From VXYL01 sp965200375 (GTDB lineage: Bacteria; Pseudomonadota; Gammaproteobacteria; Pseudomonadales; Azotimanducaceae): a stretch of 64,000 nucleotides of DNA. The DNA is taken from NCBI GenBank assembly GCA_965200375.1, contig OZ241353.1:1488001-1552000 (forward strand). The letters are read 5' to 3'. The position numbers were made by a program, and so were the translations under genes. Of the stretch, positions 16,370-25,320 are shown one piece after another; the first letter of the stretch is position 1; every line of letters starts with the position of its first letter. The notes below the pieces were generated by a model that saw nothing but the letters and a program-made list of their open reading frames with translations, searched no databases and had not been told where the DNA came from.

Positions 16370-16992
16370 CAGGGCCTGGCCGCGTTCAACGGGGTGCGCC
16401 GAACGCGCGTCACCCAGCCGCGACCAGCCCGCCCCGAGCACGTCCGCTGGCCGCCAACGAATGGGTCGCAGGCGAGGGGCGCCGACGTTGGCAACAGGGC
16501 GCTGCCGGCTGGCGCCAGCAGCGGCCGCAGCAGCCGCCATGCCGCCGGCGGCGGCGCAACCGCGCGGGCCACGCCGGTGTCGAAGCCCCCGGTTGGACGC
16601 CAACGCCGGGCATCGGCTTGCAACACGGCGACGTTGTCGAGGTCGAGCTCCAGCGCGACGTGCCGCAGGAACGCGCACTTGCGTTCGCTGCGTTCGAGCA
16701 GCGCCACGGTCATGCTCGGGCGTGCGATGGCGAGCGGCACGCCGGGCAGGCCGGCGCCGCTGCCGACGTCCACCACCGTGCCGGCGCACCACGGCAGCAG
16801 CGCCAGACTGTCCTCGATATGCCGTTCCCGCAGGCGAAGGAGGTCGCGCCTGGACACTAGGTTGCGACGGGCGCCCCAGCGACGGATCAGAGCTTCGTAG
16901 GCCGCTAGCTTGGCGCCTTCGCTGGCTTCGACGGGGCCGATGCGCGGGGCCGCCGCGTCAAGCCTGCAGGGCGCCGGCATCGCGCTTCGCAT
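16369..16992 (-). CDS. rsmG: 16S rRNA (guanine(527)-N(7))-methyltransferase RsmG
   Basis: This SAM-dependent enzyme methylates G527 of 16S rRNA. The 207-residue protein shows RWGARRNLVSRRD, RHIEDSLALLPW, the SAM loop VVDVGSGAGLPGVPLAI and a SERKCAFLRHVA segment. It overlaps the end of mnmG; the start could be the ATG at 16992 or the one at 16980. The last 20 residues are longer and more basic than usual. It is followed by coupled parA. Confidence 0.93.
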   Translation of the reverse strand: MRSAMPAPCRLDAAAPRIGPVEASEGAKLAAYEALIRRWGARRNLVSRRDLLRLRERHIEDSLALLPWCAGTVVDVGSGAGLPGVPLAIARPSMTVALLERSERKCAFLRHVALELDLDNVAVLQADARRWRPTGGFDTGVARAVAPPPAAWRLLRPLLAPAGSALLPTSAPLACDPFVGGQRTCSGRAGRGWVTRVRRTPLNAARP

Positions 16993-18856
16993 GCACCAGC
17001 AGCAGCGACAGCGCCGCTGGCGTCACGCCGGGCACCCGGGCCGCCTGGGCGATGGACGCCGGCCGGCGCGCGCCGAGCTTTTCCTTGAGCTCGCCGGACA
17101 GGCCGGAGACGGCGGCATAGTCGAAGTCCGCCGCCAGCGGCATCTGCTCGTGGGCCTTCACCCGGACGATCTCGTCCTCCTGCCGCTGCAGGTAGCCCTC
17201 GTACTTGGCATCCGTCGCCAGCTGGGCGACCACTTCGTCTTCGATGGGCGCGGCGTCCACGGCCGCCAAGGCCGCCGAGACGTCCCCGCCGTCGACGTCC
17301 GGCCGCTTGAGCAAGTCGCGCAGCGACGTGGCGGCGGCAACGTGTACGCCGGCCACCTCGCCGATGGCGGCCGCCAACGCGCTCCCCGGCGTCGCTACCG
17401 TGGCTGCCAGCCGTTGCGCGCCGTCGCGCAGCTGCCGCTTTCGCCCTGCGAACGCCCGCCAGCGCTCGTCGTCCACCAGGCCGAGCTCGCGGCCCACCGG
17501 CGTCAAGCGCAGGTCCGCGTTGTCCTGGCGCAGCCGCAGCCGGTACTCGGCACGGCTGGTGAACATCCGGTAGGGCTCGGTCACGCCCAAGGTCACCAGG
17601 TCGTCCACCAGCACGCCCAGGTAGGCGTCGTAGCGGGCCGGAGACCAGGCCGGCCGGCCGGCGACCGCCAGCGCCGCGTTGGCACCGGCCAAGAGCCCTT
17701 GCGCCGCGGCTTCCTCGTAGCCAGTGGTGCCGTTGATCTGCCCGGCGAAGTACAGCCCCTCGATGCAGCGCGTCTGCAACGTCGGCTGCAGATCCCGGGG
17801 GTCGAAGAAGTCGTACTCGATGGCGTACCCGGGGCGGGTGACGTGGGCCCGCTCGAAGCCCCGGATGCTGCGCACCGCCGCCAGCTGGACGTCGAACGGC
17901 AGGCTGGTGGAGATGCCGTTCGGGTAGAGCTCGCGGGTCGTCAGGCCTTCCGGCTCCACGAACACCTGATGGGCGTCGCGGTCCGCGAACCGGACCACCT
18001 TGTCCTCTATCGAAGGGCAATAGCGGGGCCCGACGCCGTCGATGGCGCCAGCGTACATCGGCGAGCGCGAAAGCCCGCCGCGGATGATCTCGTGCGTGCG
18101 CGGGTTGGTGTGCGTGATGTGGCACGGCACTTGGCGCGGGTGCATCGCCGCGCTGCCCAGGAAGGACATCGCCGGCCTCGGCGTGTCGCCGGGCTGGACG
18201 TCCATCGCGGCGAAGTCGACGCTGCGGCCGTCCAGCCGAGGCGGCGTACCGGTCTTCAGCCGCGAGACGCGCAGCGGCAGGGCCCGCATCCGCTTCGCCA
18301 AGGCGTTGGCCGGGGCATCCCCCGCCCGGCCGCCGGCGTGGTTCGCCAAGCCGACGTGGATCCGTCCGCCGAGAAACGTGCCCGTGGTCATCACCACCGT
18401 TGCCGCATCGAGGACGAGGCCGGTTTCGGTGCGGACGCCGCGAATGCGATCCCCGGCGACCGCCAGGTCCGCCGCCGACTGCTGAAACACCGCCAGGTTG
18501 TCCTGCGCTTCCACCGCCTGGCGAATCGCGCTGCGGTAGAGCACCCGGTCCGCCTGCGCCCGGGTGGCCCGCACGGCCGGCCCCCTGCGGGCATTGAGGG
18601 TGCGGAACTGGATGCCGGCCCGGTCCGTCGCCAGGCCCATGGCCCCGCCCAAGGCATCCACCTCCCGCACCAGGTGCGACTTGCCGATGCCGCCGATGGC
18701 CGGATTGCAGGACATCTGGCCGATGGTCTCGATGTTCTGCGTCAGCAGCAGCGTCCGCGCACCGATCCGCGCCGCGGCAAGCGCGGCCTCGACGCCGGCA
18801 TGGCCGCCGCCGACGACGATCACGTCGAATGTCTCGGTGTGCGTCATACCCGGCAT
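16958..18856 (-). CDS. mnmG: tRNA uridine-5-carboxymethylaminomethyl(34) synthesis enzyme MnmG
   Basis: This FAD enzyme works with MnmE to modify the wobble uridine of several tRNAs. The 632-residue protein has FAD-binding VVGGGHAGVEAALAAARIG, the SCNPAIGGIGKSHLVREVDALGG segment (given here as residues about 49-71), KTGTPPR, and the conserved cysteine region of the insertion domain. The helical C-terminal tail contacts MnmE. The start could be three codons later. mnmE lies immediately upstream. Confidence 0.97.
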   Translation of the reverse strand: MPGMTHTETFDVIVVGGGHAGVEAALAAARIGARTLLLTQNIETIGQMSCNPAIGGIGKSHLVREVDALGGAMGLATDRAGIQFRTLNARRGPAVRATRAQADRVLYRSAIRQAVEAQDNLAVFQQSAADLAVAGDRIRGVRTETGLVLDAATVVMTTGTFLGGRIHVGLANHAGGRAGDAPANALAKRMRALPLRVSRLKTGTPPRLDGRSVDFAAMDVQPGDTPRPAMSFLGSAAMHPRQVPCHITHTNPRTHEIIRGGLSRSPMYAGAIDGVGPRYCPSIEDKVVRFADRDAHQVFVEPEGLTTRELYPNGISTSLPFDVQLAAVRSIRGFERAHVTRPGYAIEYDFFDPRDLQPTLQTRCIEGLYFAGQINGTTGYEEAAAQGLLAGANAALAVAGRPAWSPARYDAYLGVLVDDLVTLGVTEPYRMFTSRAEYRLRLRQDNADLRLTPVGRELGLVDDERWRAFAGRKRQLRDGAQRLAATVATPGSALAAAIGEVAGVHVAAATSLRDLLKRPDVDGGDVSAALAAVDAAPIEDEVVAQLATDAKYEGYLQRQEDEIVRVKAHEQMPLAADFDYAAVSGLSGELKEKLGARRPASIAQAARVPGVTPAALSLLLVHAKRDAGALQA

Positions 18857-18927
18857 CTTAGCAGTTCGGACGCAGCGCCGACCCCGGTCGCCGCTGCGAT
18901 CCGGCAGTTCCAGAGAGCCCGCAGCCT

Positions 18928-20238
18928 CTATTTGCCGATGCAGAAGGCGCTGAATATGGCGCCGAGCAGGTCCTCGCTGGTGGTCGCGCCCAGCACTTCG
19001 CCCAGATGCACCTGGGCGCGACGCAGGTCCTCCGCCGCCAGGTCGCCGAGACCTTCCTTGAGCCGCCTAGCCGCATCCGCGACCCGCCCGTTGGCCGCTT
19101 CGAGGGCCGTCAGGTGCCGTTGCCGGGCGAGGTAGACGCCTTCGCCGGCGCTCGATCCGGCGGCAGCGGCGATGGCGGCCCGCAACGCCTCGAAACCGGC
19201 GCCCGTCCGCGCCGAGATCAGCAGCTCGCCGGCGGCATTGCGGCCAGCCGGCCGGCCGCTCAGGTCCACCTTGTTCTTCACCACCAGCCGCTCGGCGGCA
19301 CCTTCAATCGGCGCCGCCGGACCGGCCTCTTCCTGCACCGCCAACACCAGGTCGGCGTTGTCGACGGCGCGCTTGGCCCGTTCCACGCCGATGCGCTCCA
19401 CCGGATCGTCGCCGGGACGCAGGCCCGCGGTGTCCGAGAGGCGCACGGCCACGCCGTCGATCTCCACATCGGCGGCCAGCACGTCCCGGGTGGTGCCGGG
19501 CACCTCCGTGACGATGGCCCGATCCTCGGCCAGCAGCCGGTTCATGATGCTGGACTTGCCCACGTTCGGCGCGCCGGCAATCACCACGTCCAAGCCCTCG
19601 CGCAGCACTCGGCCCTGCCGGCCGTCCGCAAGCAAGGCGGCAAGCGACGCTTCGACGGCGCCGAGCCGAGTTCGCAGCTGCTCGTCCGCCAGCAGGTCGA
19701 TGTCCTCGTCGGCGAAATCCATGGCCGCCTCGACATGCACTCGGGCTGCCAGCAGCAGCTCGTCGATGGCGGCCACCCGACGGGAGAAGGCGCCGTCCAG
19801 AGACCGCAGCGCCGAACGCGCCGCCCGCCGACTGGCGCTGTCGATGAGGTCCGCCACCGCCTCGGCCTGGACCAGATCCATCCTGTCGTTGAGAAACGCC
19901 CGCTCGGTGAACTCGCCGGGCCGGGCGGGGCGAGCGCCCAGCGCGCACGCCCGCTCGAGCACCATGCGCAGCACCACCGGACCGCCGTGTCCTTGCAGCT
20001 CCAGAACGTCCTCGCCGGTGAACGAACTAGGCGCCGGAAAGAAAAGCGCAATTCCTTCGTCCAGCACGGTGCCGTCCGCATCCTTGAAGCCGATCAGTCG
20101 GGCGCGGCGGGGGGGCGGCACACAGCCAAGCAGCCCCCGCGCCAGCGGCCGCAGATCCGCGCCGGAGAGGCGCACGATGCCGATGGCGCCGCGGCCCGAT
20201 GGCGTGGCGATCGCGACGATGGGGTCTCCGGGCAGCAT
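18928..20238 (-). CDS. mnmE: tRNA modification GTPase MnmE
   Basis: The MnmE partner of MnmG has 436 residues. The tetrahydrofolate-binding N-terminal domain (DPIVAIATPSGRGAIGIVRLSG) leads into a helical domain holding the G domain. The G domain has GAPNVGKSS (P-loop), PGTTRD, DTAGLR and NKVDL. The protein ends in the invariant FCIGK whose cysteine is needed for catalysis. It sits between yidC and mnmG in the standard order. Confidence 0.97.
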   Translation of the reverse strand: MLPGDPIVAIATPSGRGAIGIVRLSGADLRPLARGLLGCVPPPRRARLIGFKDADGTVLDEGIALFFPAPSSFTGEDVLELQGHGGPVVLRMVLERACALGARPARPGEFTERAFLNDRMDLVQAEAVADLIDSASRRAARSALRSLDGAFSRRVAAIDELLLAARVHVEAAMDFADEDIDLLADEQLRTRLGAVEASLAALLADGRQGRVLREGLDVVIAGAPNVGKSSIMNRLLAEDRAIVTEVPGTTRDVLAADVEIDGVAVRLSDTAGLRPGDDPVERIGVERAKRAVDNADLVLAVQEEAGPAAPIEGAAERLVVKNKVDLSGRPAGRNAAGELLISARTGAGFEALRAAIAAAAGSSAGEGVYLARQRHLTALEAANGRVADAARRLKEGLGDLAAEDLRRAQVHLGEVLGATTSEDLLGAIFSAFCIGK

Positions 20239-20284
20239 CGCCGAGCGTCCTCGGTCTTTGAGTTGGGGTCCGCTTCTACACGCG

Positions 20285-21976
20285 CTACGCCGTCGTCGAG
20301 GCCGCCTTCTTCTCGATGCCGCGCGTGATGTACCACTGCTGCGCCATCGACAGCAGGTTGTTGACCAGCCAGTACAGCACCAGCCCGGCCGGAAAGAACA
20401 CGAACAACACGCCGAACATTATCGGCATCATCTTCATCATCTTCGCCTGCATCGGGTCCGGCGGCGGCGGCTGCATCCGCTGCATCACGAAGAAGGAGCC
20501 GGCGTACAGCAGCGGCAGCACGAACCAGGGATCCGCAGCGGCCAAGTCCTCGATCCAGAACACGAACGGCGCATGGCGGAGTTCCACGCTCTCGTAGAGC
20601 ACCCAGTACAGCGCGAAGAACACCGGCATCTGCAGCAGCAGGGGCAGGCAGCCGCCCAACGGATTGGCGCCCTCCTTGCGGTACAGCGCCATCATCTCCT
20701 GGGTGAGTTTCTGGCGGTCGCTGCCGTGACGCTCCCGCAGCCGCTGCACCTGCGGCATCACCTGCTTCATCCGCGCCATGGAGCGAAAGCCAGCCGAGGC
20801 CAGCGGGAACAGCAGCACCTTCACCACCAAGGTCAAGAGAATGATGGCGACGCCCCAGTTGCGCACCACGCCGTGGATCGCGTCCAGCACGTAGAAGAGC
20901 GGCACCGACAGCCACCAAAACAGGCCGTAGTCCACGGTCAGGTAGAGGTTCGGCGCCGCGGCCTCCAACCGCCTCTGGATCTTCGGGCCGGCGTACAGCT
21001 TGGCGCTGGCCACCGCTCTCGCGCCAGGCGGCACCGCCAGTTCCGGCCCGACCAGGCCCACCGCGTAGTTGCCGTCGTTCAAGCGCCGTCCATTGTAGAC
21101 CTGCACCTGCTCCGGATCGCCTATCCACGCAGCGATGAAGTAGTGCTGCAGCATGGCCGCCCAGCCGCCGGCCTGCTCGGTGCGGAACTGCGCCTCGTCA
21201 AGGTCCTCGAAGTCGACCTTCTCGTAGCGCGACTCCGGCGTGGTGAAGGCCGCGCCGACGTAGGGGCGCGGTCCCATGAAGCCGGTTCCGCTCTCCGGGC
21301 GCGTGCTGTCGCGCTTGAGCTGGGCGAACAGCCGTCCGCGGAACTCCCGGTCGCTGCGGTTGACGACTTCGTGCTCGACGCCGATGAGGAACTCGTCCGC
21401 TTCGAACCGAAAGCGCTTCTCGAACGCGACCCCGTCCCGCTCGTGCCGCAGCACCACGTCCAGCCCACCGGACTCCAGCCGATATTCGCTGCCAGTGACC
21501 GCGTAGAGCGGGCGCTCGCCGGGCTTGTCGAGGCCGTCGCGGCCGATCAACCCGCTCTGCGCCACATAGACGTGATCCCCCCGCCGATCCAGGAGCTGCA
21601 CCGGCTTGTCGACGCCGATGGCTTGGCTGTAGAGCGGCAGATCCAAGCCAACCACATCGCCGCCACGCCGGTCTATCCAGACCTCCAGGGTCGGCGTACG
21701 GACATGCACCAGCTGCGCCGCCACTGCTTCGCCTGCCGGCAGCAACTGCTGGCCACCGCCGGCCAGATCTTCTCCCGGCACGTCGTCCGCCGCGGGTTCG
21801 ACGACGGTCGGGGCAAGGGCCTCGCCGGCAACCGGGTCCGCCGCCCGCGGCGCCTCGCGAGGCGGCAGTTCCGTGGGCGGACGGCCGTAGTCCTGCGTCC
21901 AGTTGTAGACGAGCAGGTAGCCCACCACGCCCAGCGCCGCCAGCAGCACATAGCGTTGTATCTCCGTCCTCGGCAT
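20285..21976 (-). CDS. yidC: Membrane protein insertase YidC
   Basis: The 563-residue inner-membrane insertase acts alone or with SecYEG. It has the N-terminal anchor (YVLLAALGVVGYLLVYNW), a large periplasmic beta-domain typical of Gram-negative YidC (residues about 60-350), and the conserved hydrophobic core. The core includes GCLPLLLQMPVFFALYWVL and the hydrophilic-groove arginine in GFRSMARMKQ. It ends with a short basic tail. It lies between yidD and mnmE. Confidence 0.97.
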   Translation of the reverse strand: MPRTEIQRYVLLAALGVVGYLLVYNWTQDYGRPPTELPPREAPRAADPVAGEALAPTVVEPAADDVPGEDLAGGGQQLLPAGEAVAAQLVHVRTPTLEVWIDRRGGDVVGLDLPLYSQAIGVDKPVQLLDRRGDHVYVAQSGLIGRDGLDKPGERPLYAVTGSEYRLESGGLDVVLRHERDGVAFEKRFRFEADEFLIGVEHEVVNRSDREFRGRLFAQLKRDSTRPESGTGFMGPRPYVGAAFTTPESRYEKVDFEDLDEAQFRTEQAGGWAAMLQHYFIAAWIGDPEQVQVYNGRRLNDGNYAVGLVGPELAVPPGARAVASAKLYAGPKIQRRLEAAAPNLYLTVDYGLFWWLSVPLFYVLDAIHGVVRNWGVAIILLTLVVKVLLFPLASAGFRSMARMKQVMPQVQRLRERHGSDRQKLTQEMMALYRKEGANPLGGCLPLLLQMPVFFALYWVLYESVELRHAPFVFWIEDLAAADPWFVLPLLYAGSFFVMQRMQPPPPDPMQAKMMKMMPIMFGVLFVFFPAGLVLYWLVNNLLSMAQQWYITRGIEKKAASTTA

Positions 21977-21991
21977 CGGGGCTCCTCCCGA

Positions 21992-22585
21992 CTACCCGCC
22001 GCCCGGCGGAGCGGCACGCTCCGCCACGCCACCCGAGCCCGGCACAGAGCCCTCAGCGGGGGTGCGCGAGGGGGAACCCCTCGCATGAGAGCCCTCAGCG
22101 GGGGTGCGCGAGGGGGAACCCCTCGCATGAGAGCCCTCAGCGGGGGTGCGCGAGGGGGAACCCCTCGCATGAGAGCCCTCAGCGGGGGTGCGCGAGGGGG
22201 AACCCCTCGCATGAAAAGACCCCTTTGGCGCTGGCCACTCGAAACGCCGTGGCACCGGATCCAAGCCGCCCCGGCCCCACGGGTGGCAGCGCAGCAGACG
22301 CCAGATCGCCAGCACGGTTCCTCGCCAAGGCCCGTGCTCCAGGATCGCCGTCGCGGCGTAGCACGAACAGCTCGGATGAAAGCGGCAGCGCTCCCCGGCA
22401 AGAGGCCGGAGGACCAGCTGATAGCAGCGAACGGCGAACAACAGCAGACGTTGCGCGGCTACGCCGAAGCGCCGCCCGATCGTTTCGAGTTCCGCGCCGG
22501 CCGCGTCTTGCCACCGGCCACCGGGCGGAAGCAAGGGAGGAACTAAGGGCCTCGCCGCCTCGTCCGCTTCAGCGGGCACACCCAC
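21992..22585 (-). CDS. yidD: Membrane protein insertion efficiency factor YidD with repeat-derived C-terminus
   Basis: This small protein assists YidC insertion. The family core, RCYQLVLRPLAGERCRFHPSCS then CYAATAILEHGPWRGTVLAIWRLLRCHPW (positions about 53-103), is complete. Downstream the frame runs through four tandem 42-bp repeats, adding four copies of a 14-residue unit (HARGSPSRTPAEGS) and a short tail. The protein is thus 197 residues instead of the usual 70-90. The GTG start at 22583-22585 overlaps the rnpA end; the first 40 residues are not conserved in appearance and the true start may be later. Confidence 0.88.
   Translation of the reverse strand: MGVPAEADEAARPLVPPLLPPGGRWQDAAGAELETIGRRFGVAAQRLLLFAVRCYQLVLRPLAGERCRFHPSCSCYAATAILEHGPWRGTVLAIWRLLRCHPWGRGGLDPVPRRFEWPAPKGSFHARGSPSRTPAEGSHARGSPSRTPAEGSHARGSPSRTPAEGSHARGSPSRTPAEGSVPGSGGVAERAAPPGGG
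22047..22214. repeat. Four tandem 42-bp palindromic repeats inside yidD
   Basis: There are four identical units at 22047-22088, 22089-22130, 22131-22172 and 22173-22214. Each contains the perfect hairpin GCGAGGGG-GAA-CCCCTCGC. The unit length is a multiple of three, so the yidD frame stays open. Related single copies lie inside gyrB (27814-27916) and the two-domain oxidoreductase gene (34613-34652). Confidence 0.9.
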
Positions 22586-23012
22586 GCCCTGCCCGTTTCG
22601 CGACGATCGCCGTCAAGGCCGCAAAGACGCGGTCCGCCTGCTCGATCCTGGACACGCCGGCGGCACCTCCCGACACGCCGCGAAATCCCACCACGCGGAC
22701 CACGATGTCCATCGCCGGCAGGTCCGCACGTCGTCGAAAGGACTCCCTGATCAGCCTCTTGGCCCGGTTGCGGTCCACGGCTCTGCGCAACAGGCGTTTG
22801 CTGACGATCAAACCCAGCCGCGCATGCCCCGCTTCCGTTGGCCTCGCCGCCAGCCAGAGCGGCCCACGCCGGAGTCGCACACTGGGCGACTGCAAGACGG
22901 CATCGAACTCGCCAAGCCGACCCAGCCGCCGCTCGCGCCCGAGCGCCTGGCCCACTCGCACAGCCACCGTCTTCGCCGGCGCGAGCGCGTGCTGCGCGGA
23001 ATCTCCGAGCAC
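22569..23012 (-). CDS. rnpA: Ribonuclease P protein component
   Basis: The RNase P protein subunit assists the catalytic RNA in removing 5' leaders of pre-tRNA. The RNR signature appears as VDRNRAKRLIRESFRR (residues about 79-94), with LGLIVSKRLLRRA before it and the opening GRERRLGRLGEFDAVL. The frame is open from a GTG at 23012; a GTG about 20 codons later (before GQALGRERRL) is an equally good start. rpmH lies directly upstream. Confidence 0.94.
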   Translation of the reverse strand: MLGDSAQHALAPAKTVAVRVGQALGRERRLGRLGEFDAVLQSPSVRLRRGPLWLAARPTEAGHARLGLIVSKRLLRRAVDRNRAKRLIRESFRRRADLPAMDIVVRVVGFRGVSGGAAGVSRIEQADRVFAALTAIVAKRAGRGCAR

Positions 23013-23041
23013 GGATTACGACTGCGACGTCGGCGAACCGC

Positions 23042-23176
23042 CTAGACGGCCAAGCGCTTGCGGCCTTTCCCGCGCCGCGCCTGCAGCACCTTGCGTCCGG
23101 CCTTGGTGGCCATCCGAGCCCGGAAGCCGTGCCGGCGCTTGCGCTTGACAACGCTAGGTTGATACGTCCGCTTCAT
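23042..23176 (-). CDS. rpmH: 50S ribosomal protein bL34
   Basis: The 44-residue ribosomal protein is too short for most gene finders but unmistakable: MKRTYQPSVVKRKRRHGFRA at the start, then RMATKAGRKVLQARRGKGRK and the end RLAV. A GAGAGG ribosome site precedes the ATG at 23174-23176. It is the first gene of the rpmH-rnpA-yidD-yidC cluster, reading away from dnaA. Confidence 0.98.
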   Translation of the reverse strand: MKRTYQPSVVKRKRRHGFRARMATKAGRKVLQARRGKGRKRLAV

Positions 23177-23657
23177 CTAGCCGCACCTCTCACCCGTCGC
23201 AATGGGGCCGCCGAGACGGGTGGCGATTCTACGCGCCCGGTGCCGCTAGGTGTCAACGAATTCGATGCTGTAGTAGCAAGGATCGTAGTCGTAGTAGGGG
23301 CAATGTCCTACAGTGGATGGCGGCTTTAACCTACGGATGCGACAGGAGATGTCGCACCTGTGCTCCTGTGCAGCTGCTGTGCGCGAGTGGTGTGCATTCT
23401 GTGGAGAGCTTCGCCGCTGGTCGTCTGGGCGGAGGCTCGCTCGAGGATGGCGCTGGCTTACCTACAGCTTATGCACATTGTCCTCCACAGGTGGCGGAGA
23501 AAGTGCGGCAGAGGGGTGCCTTCGACCGTAAGGAATGTAAGCGCTTGAATTGTTGGGGTATCGTCAAAAACCTTGATTTCTATTGCGGTTTTGCGTTGTC
23601 AACGGGTAGGCGAGTCCATTACGGTGAGCGCTTGGGAAGGCCGGTGCGACGGGGAGC
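23177..23657. other. oriC: Probable chromosomal replication origin (oriC) and dnaA/rpmH promoters
   Basis: The 481-bp gap between divergent rpmH and dnaA is the usual gammaproteobacterial origin site. It holds a perfect DnaA box, TTATGCACA (23469-23477), matching TTATNCACA. Weaker 7-of-9 matches are TGTGCATTC (23391-23399), TGTGGAGAG (23400-23408) and TCCTCCACA (23481-23489). A comparatively AT-rich stretch (about 23540-23600) next to dnaA could be the unwinding element. Gene direction switches here. GTAGT-type short repeats lie at about 23270-23300. The promoters of both flanking genes must also lie here. Confidence 0.7.
23469..23477 (+). promoter_or_regulatory. DnaA box
   Basis: TTATGCACA is an exact match to the DnaA-box consensus TTATNCACA, in the dnaA-rpmH gap. 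Confidence 0.75.
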
Positions 23658-25256
23658 GTGACCGGTGCCATGAAGGCGCGGCGGGAGCGACGGCAGGGGG
23701 GCGAGACGGCGGTGCAGGGGCAACGGCTAGGGCAGGCGCAAGGAGCACAGGCGCAGCCGACTCGGCGACGCGACGGGCGGGAAAACCCGAACGCGGCGCA
23801 AGGGAACCCGGCATTTGGCGCGGCTGGCCCCGGGAGGGCGGGACCGCCCTTGGTGCAGGCGGCGGGCACTGGCGGCGTTGTAGCCGGCGACGGCGGCGAG
23901 GACTACGGAACGGCCGTCTGGCAGCGCTGTCTCGAGCAGTTGGGCAGGGAACTCGGCGGTGAAGAGTTCACTACGCTGATCCGCCCCCTGCAGGCCGATC
24001 GACAGGGTGCCACGCTGGTGCTGTTCGCGCCGAACAAGTACGTCCTTGCCCAAGTGGAAGAAAGCCATGCGCCGCGGCTGCGCGATCTCGTAGCGCAGTT
24101 CGACGGCACCGGGGCCATAGCCGGGGTGGAGTTCCGCGAGGGCAGCCTTGATGGACCGTTCGACGGACCGGACGGTAGGAAGACGCCGCTGAGGGCGCCG
24201 CGTCGCGGCTCGCCGGCTTCGGCGGGGGCTGCGCCGAAGCCGAGCCTCAACGGCAACTTCACGTTCGAGTCCTTCGTCGAAGGCAAGTCCAACGAGCTGG
24301 CGAAGGCCGCGGCATGGCAGGTGGCCGAAAACCCGGGGCGGACTTACAACCCCCTGCTGCTCTATGGCGGCGTGGGCCTCGGCAAGACCCACCTGATGCA
24401 TGCCGTGGGACACGAGATCGTCTCCCGCTCGCCCCGCACCGCAGTGGTGTACCTGCACTCGGAACGGTTCACCAACGACATGGTGATGGGCATTCGCACC
24501 AACACCATCCAGGAGGTGATGCAGCGCTATCGCACCATGGACGTGCTGCTCATCGACGACATCCAGTTCTTCGCCGAGAAGGGGCGCTCCCAAGAGGAGT
24601 TCTTCCACGTGTTCAATGCCGTGTTGGAGCGTGGCAGCCAAATAGTGCTGAGCTCGGACAGATACCCAAGAGAAATCAATGGCTTGGAGGAACGTCTCCA
24701 GTCCAGGTTCTCAGGTGGGCTGACCGTCGAGGTGGAGATGCCGGAGCTGGAAACCAGAGTGGCCATCCTGCAGAACAAGGCCGAGGCCGAGGGCATTGGG
24801 ATGCCGAACGAGGTGGCGTTCCAGATCGCTCGCAACATCCCGTCCAACGTGCGCGTACTCGAAGGCGCCTTGCAGCGCGTCATCGCCAGCGCCAAGCACA
24901 TCGGTGCGCCGGTGACCATGGAGCTCATGCGTCGCGCCTTGCGGGACCTGTTCGCCATCCAGAGCCGTCAAGTGACCGTGGATCACATTCAGAAGGTGGT
25001 CGCCGAGTACTACAACATCAAGCACTCCGACATGCTGTCCAAGCGCCGTACTCGCGCCATCGCGCGGCCGCGGCAGGTGGCGATGTGTCTGGCCAAGGAG
25101 TTCACCAACCACTCGCTGCCGGATATCGGCGATCGCTTCGGCGGGCGCGACCACACGACCGTGTTGTACGCCTGCTGCAAGATCGCCGAACTGCGCGAAA
25201 GCGATACGGACATGGCGGAGGACTACAGGAATCTCAGCCGAACGCTGCACCGCTGA
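23658..25256 (+). CDS. dnaA: Chromosomal replication initiator DnaA
   Basis: DnaA binds oriC boxes and opens the duplex. Domain I begins only at about residue 80 (YGTAVWQRCLEQLGRELGGEEF). It is preceded by an unusual glycine/arginine/glutamine-rich extension of about 80 residues. Domain III has P-loop GGVGLGKT and LLIDDIQFF. Domain IV has the DNA-binding RPRQVAMCLAKEFT and the GGRDHTTVLYAC signature. The GTG at 23658 is used; the ATG at 23670 or a later GTG near residue 65 would shorten the extension. dnaN follows 64 bp downstream. Confidence 0.97.
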   Translation: MTGAMKARRERRQGGETAVQGQRLGQAQGAQAQPTRRRDGRENPNAAQGNPAFGAAGPGRAGPPLVQAAGTGGVVAGDGGEDYGTAVWQRCLEQLGRELGGEEFTTLIRPLQADRQGATLVLFAPNKYVLAQVEESHAPRLRDLVAQFDGTGAIAGVEFREGSLDGPFDGPDGRKTPLRAPRRGSPASAGAAPKPSLNGNFTFESFVEGKSNELAKAAAWQVAENPGRTYNPLLLYGGVGLGKTHLMHAVGHEIVSRSPRTAVVYLHSERFTNDMVMGIRTNTIQEVMQRYRTMDVLLIDDIQFFAEKGRSQEEFFHVFNAVLERGSQIVLSSDRYPREINGLEERLQSRFSGGLTVEVEMPELETRVAILQNKAEAEGIGMPNEVAFQIARNIPSNVRVLEGALQRVIASAKHIGAPVTMELMRRALRDLFAIQSRQVTVDHIQKVVAEYYNIKHSDMLSKRRTRAIARPRQVAMCLAKEFTNHSLPDIGDRFGGRDHTTVLYACCKIAELRESDTDMAEDYRNLSRTLHR

Positions 25257-25320
25257 CGGCATTCCGGCCCGGCTGCCGGCGAGGCCAGGCAACCAAGAGG
25301 ACAACGAGAGGAAGCAGAGC

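Noticed and set aside
22047..22214. CRISPR array interpretation of the 42-bp repeats
   Set aside because: Units are contiguous with no spacers, and they are translated as part of yidD.
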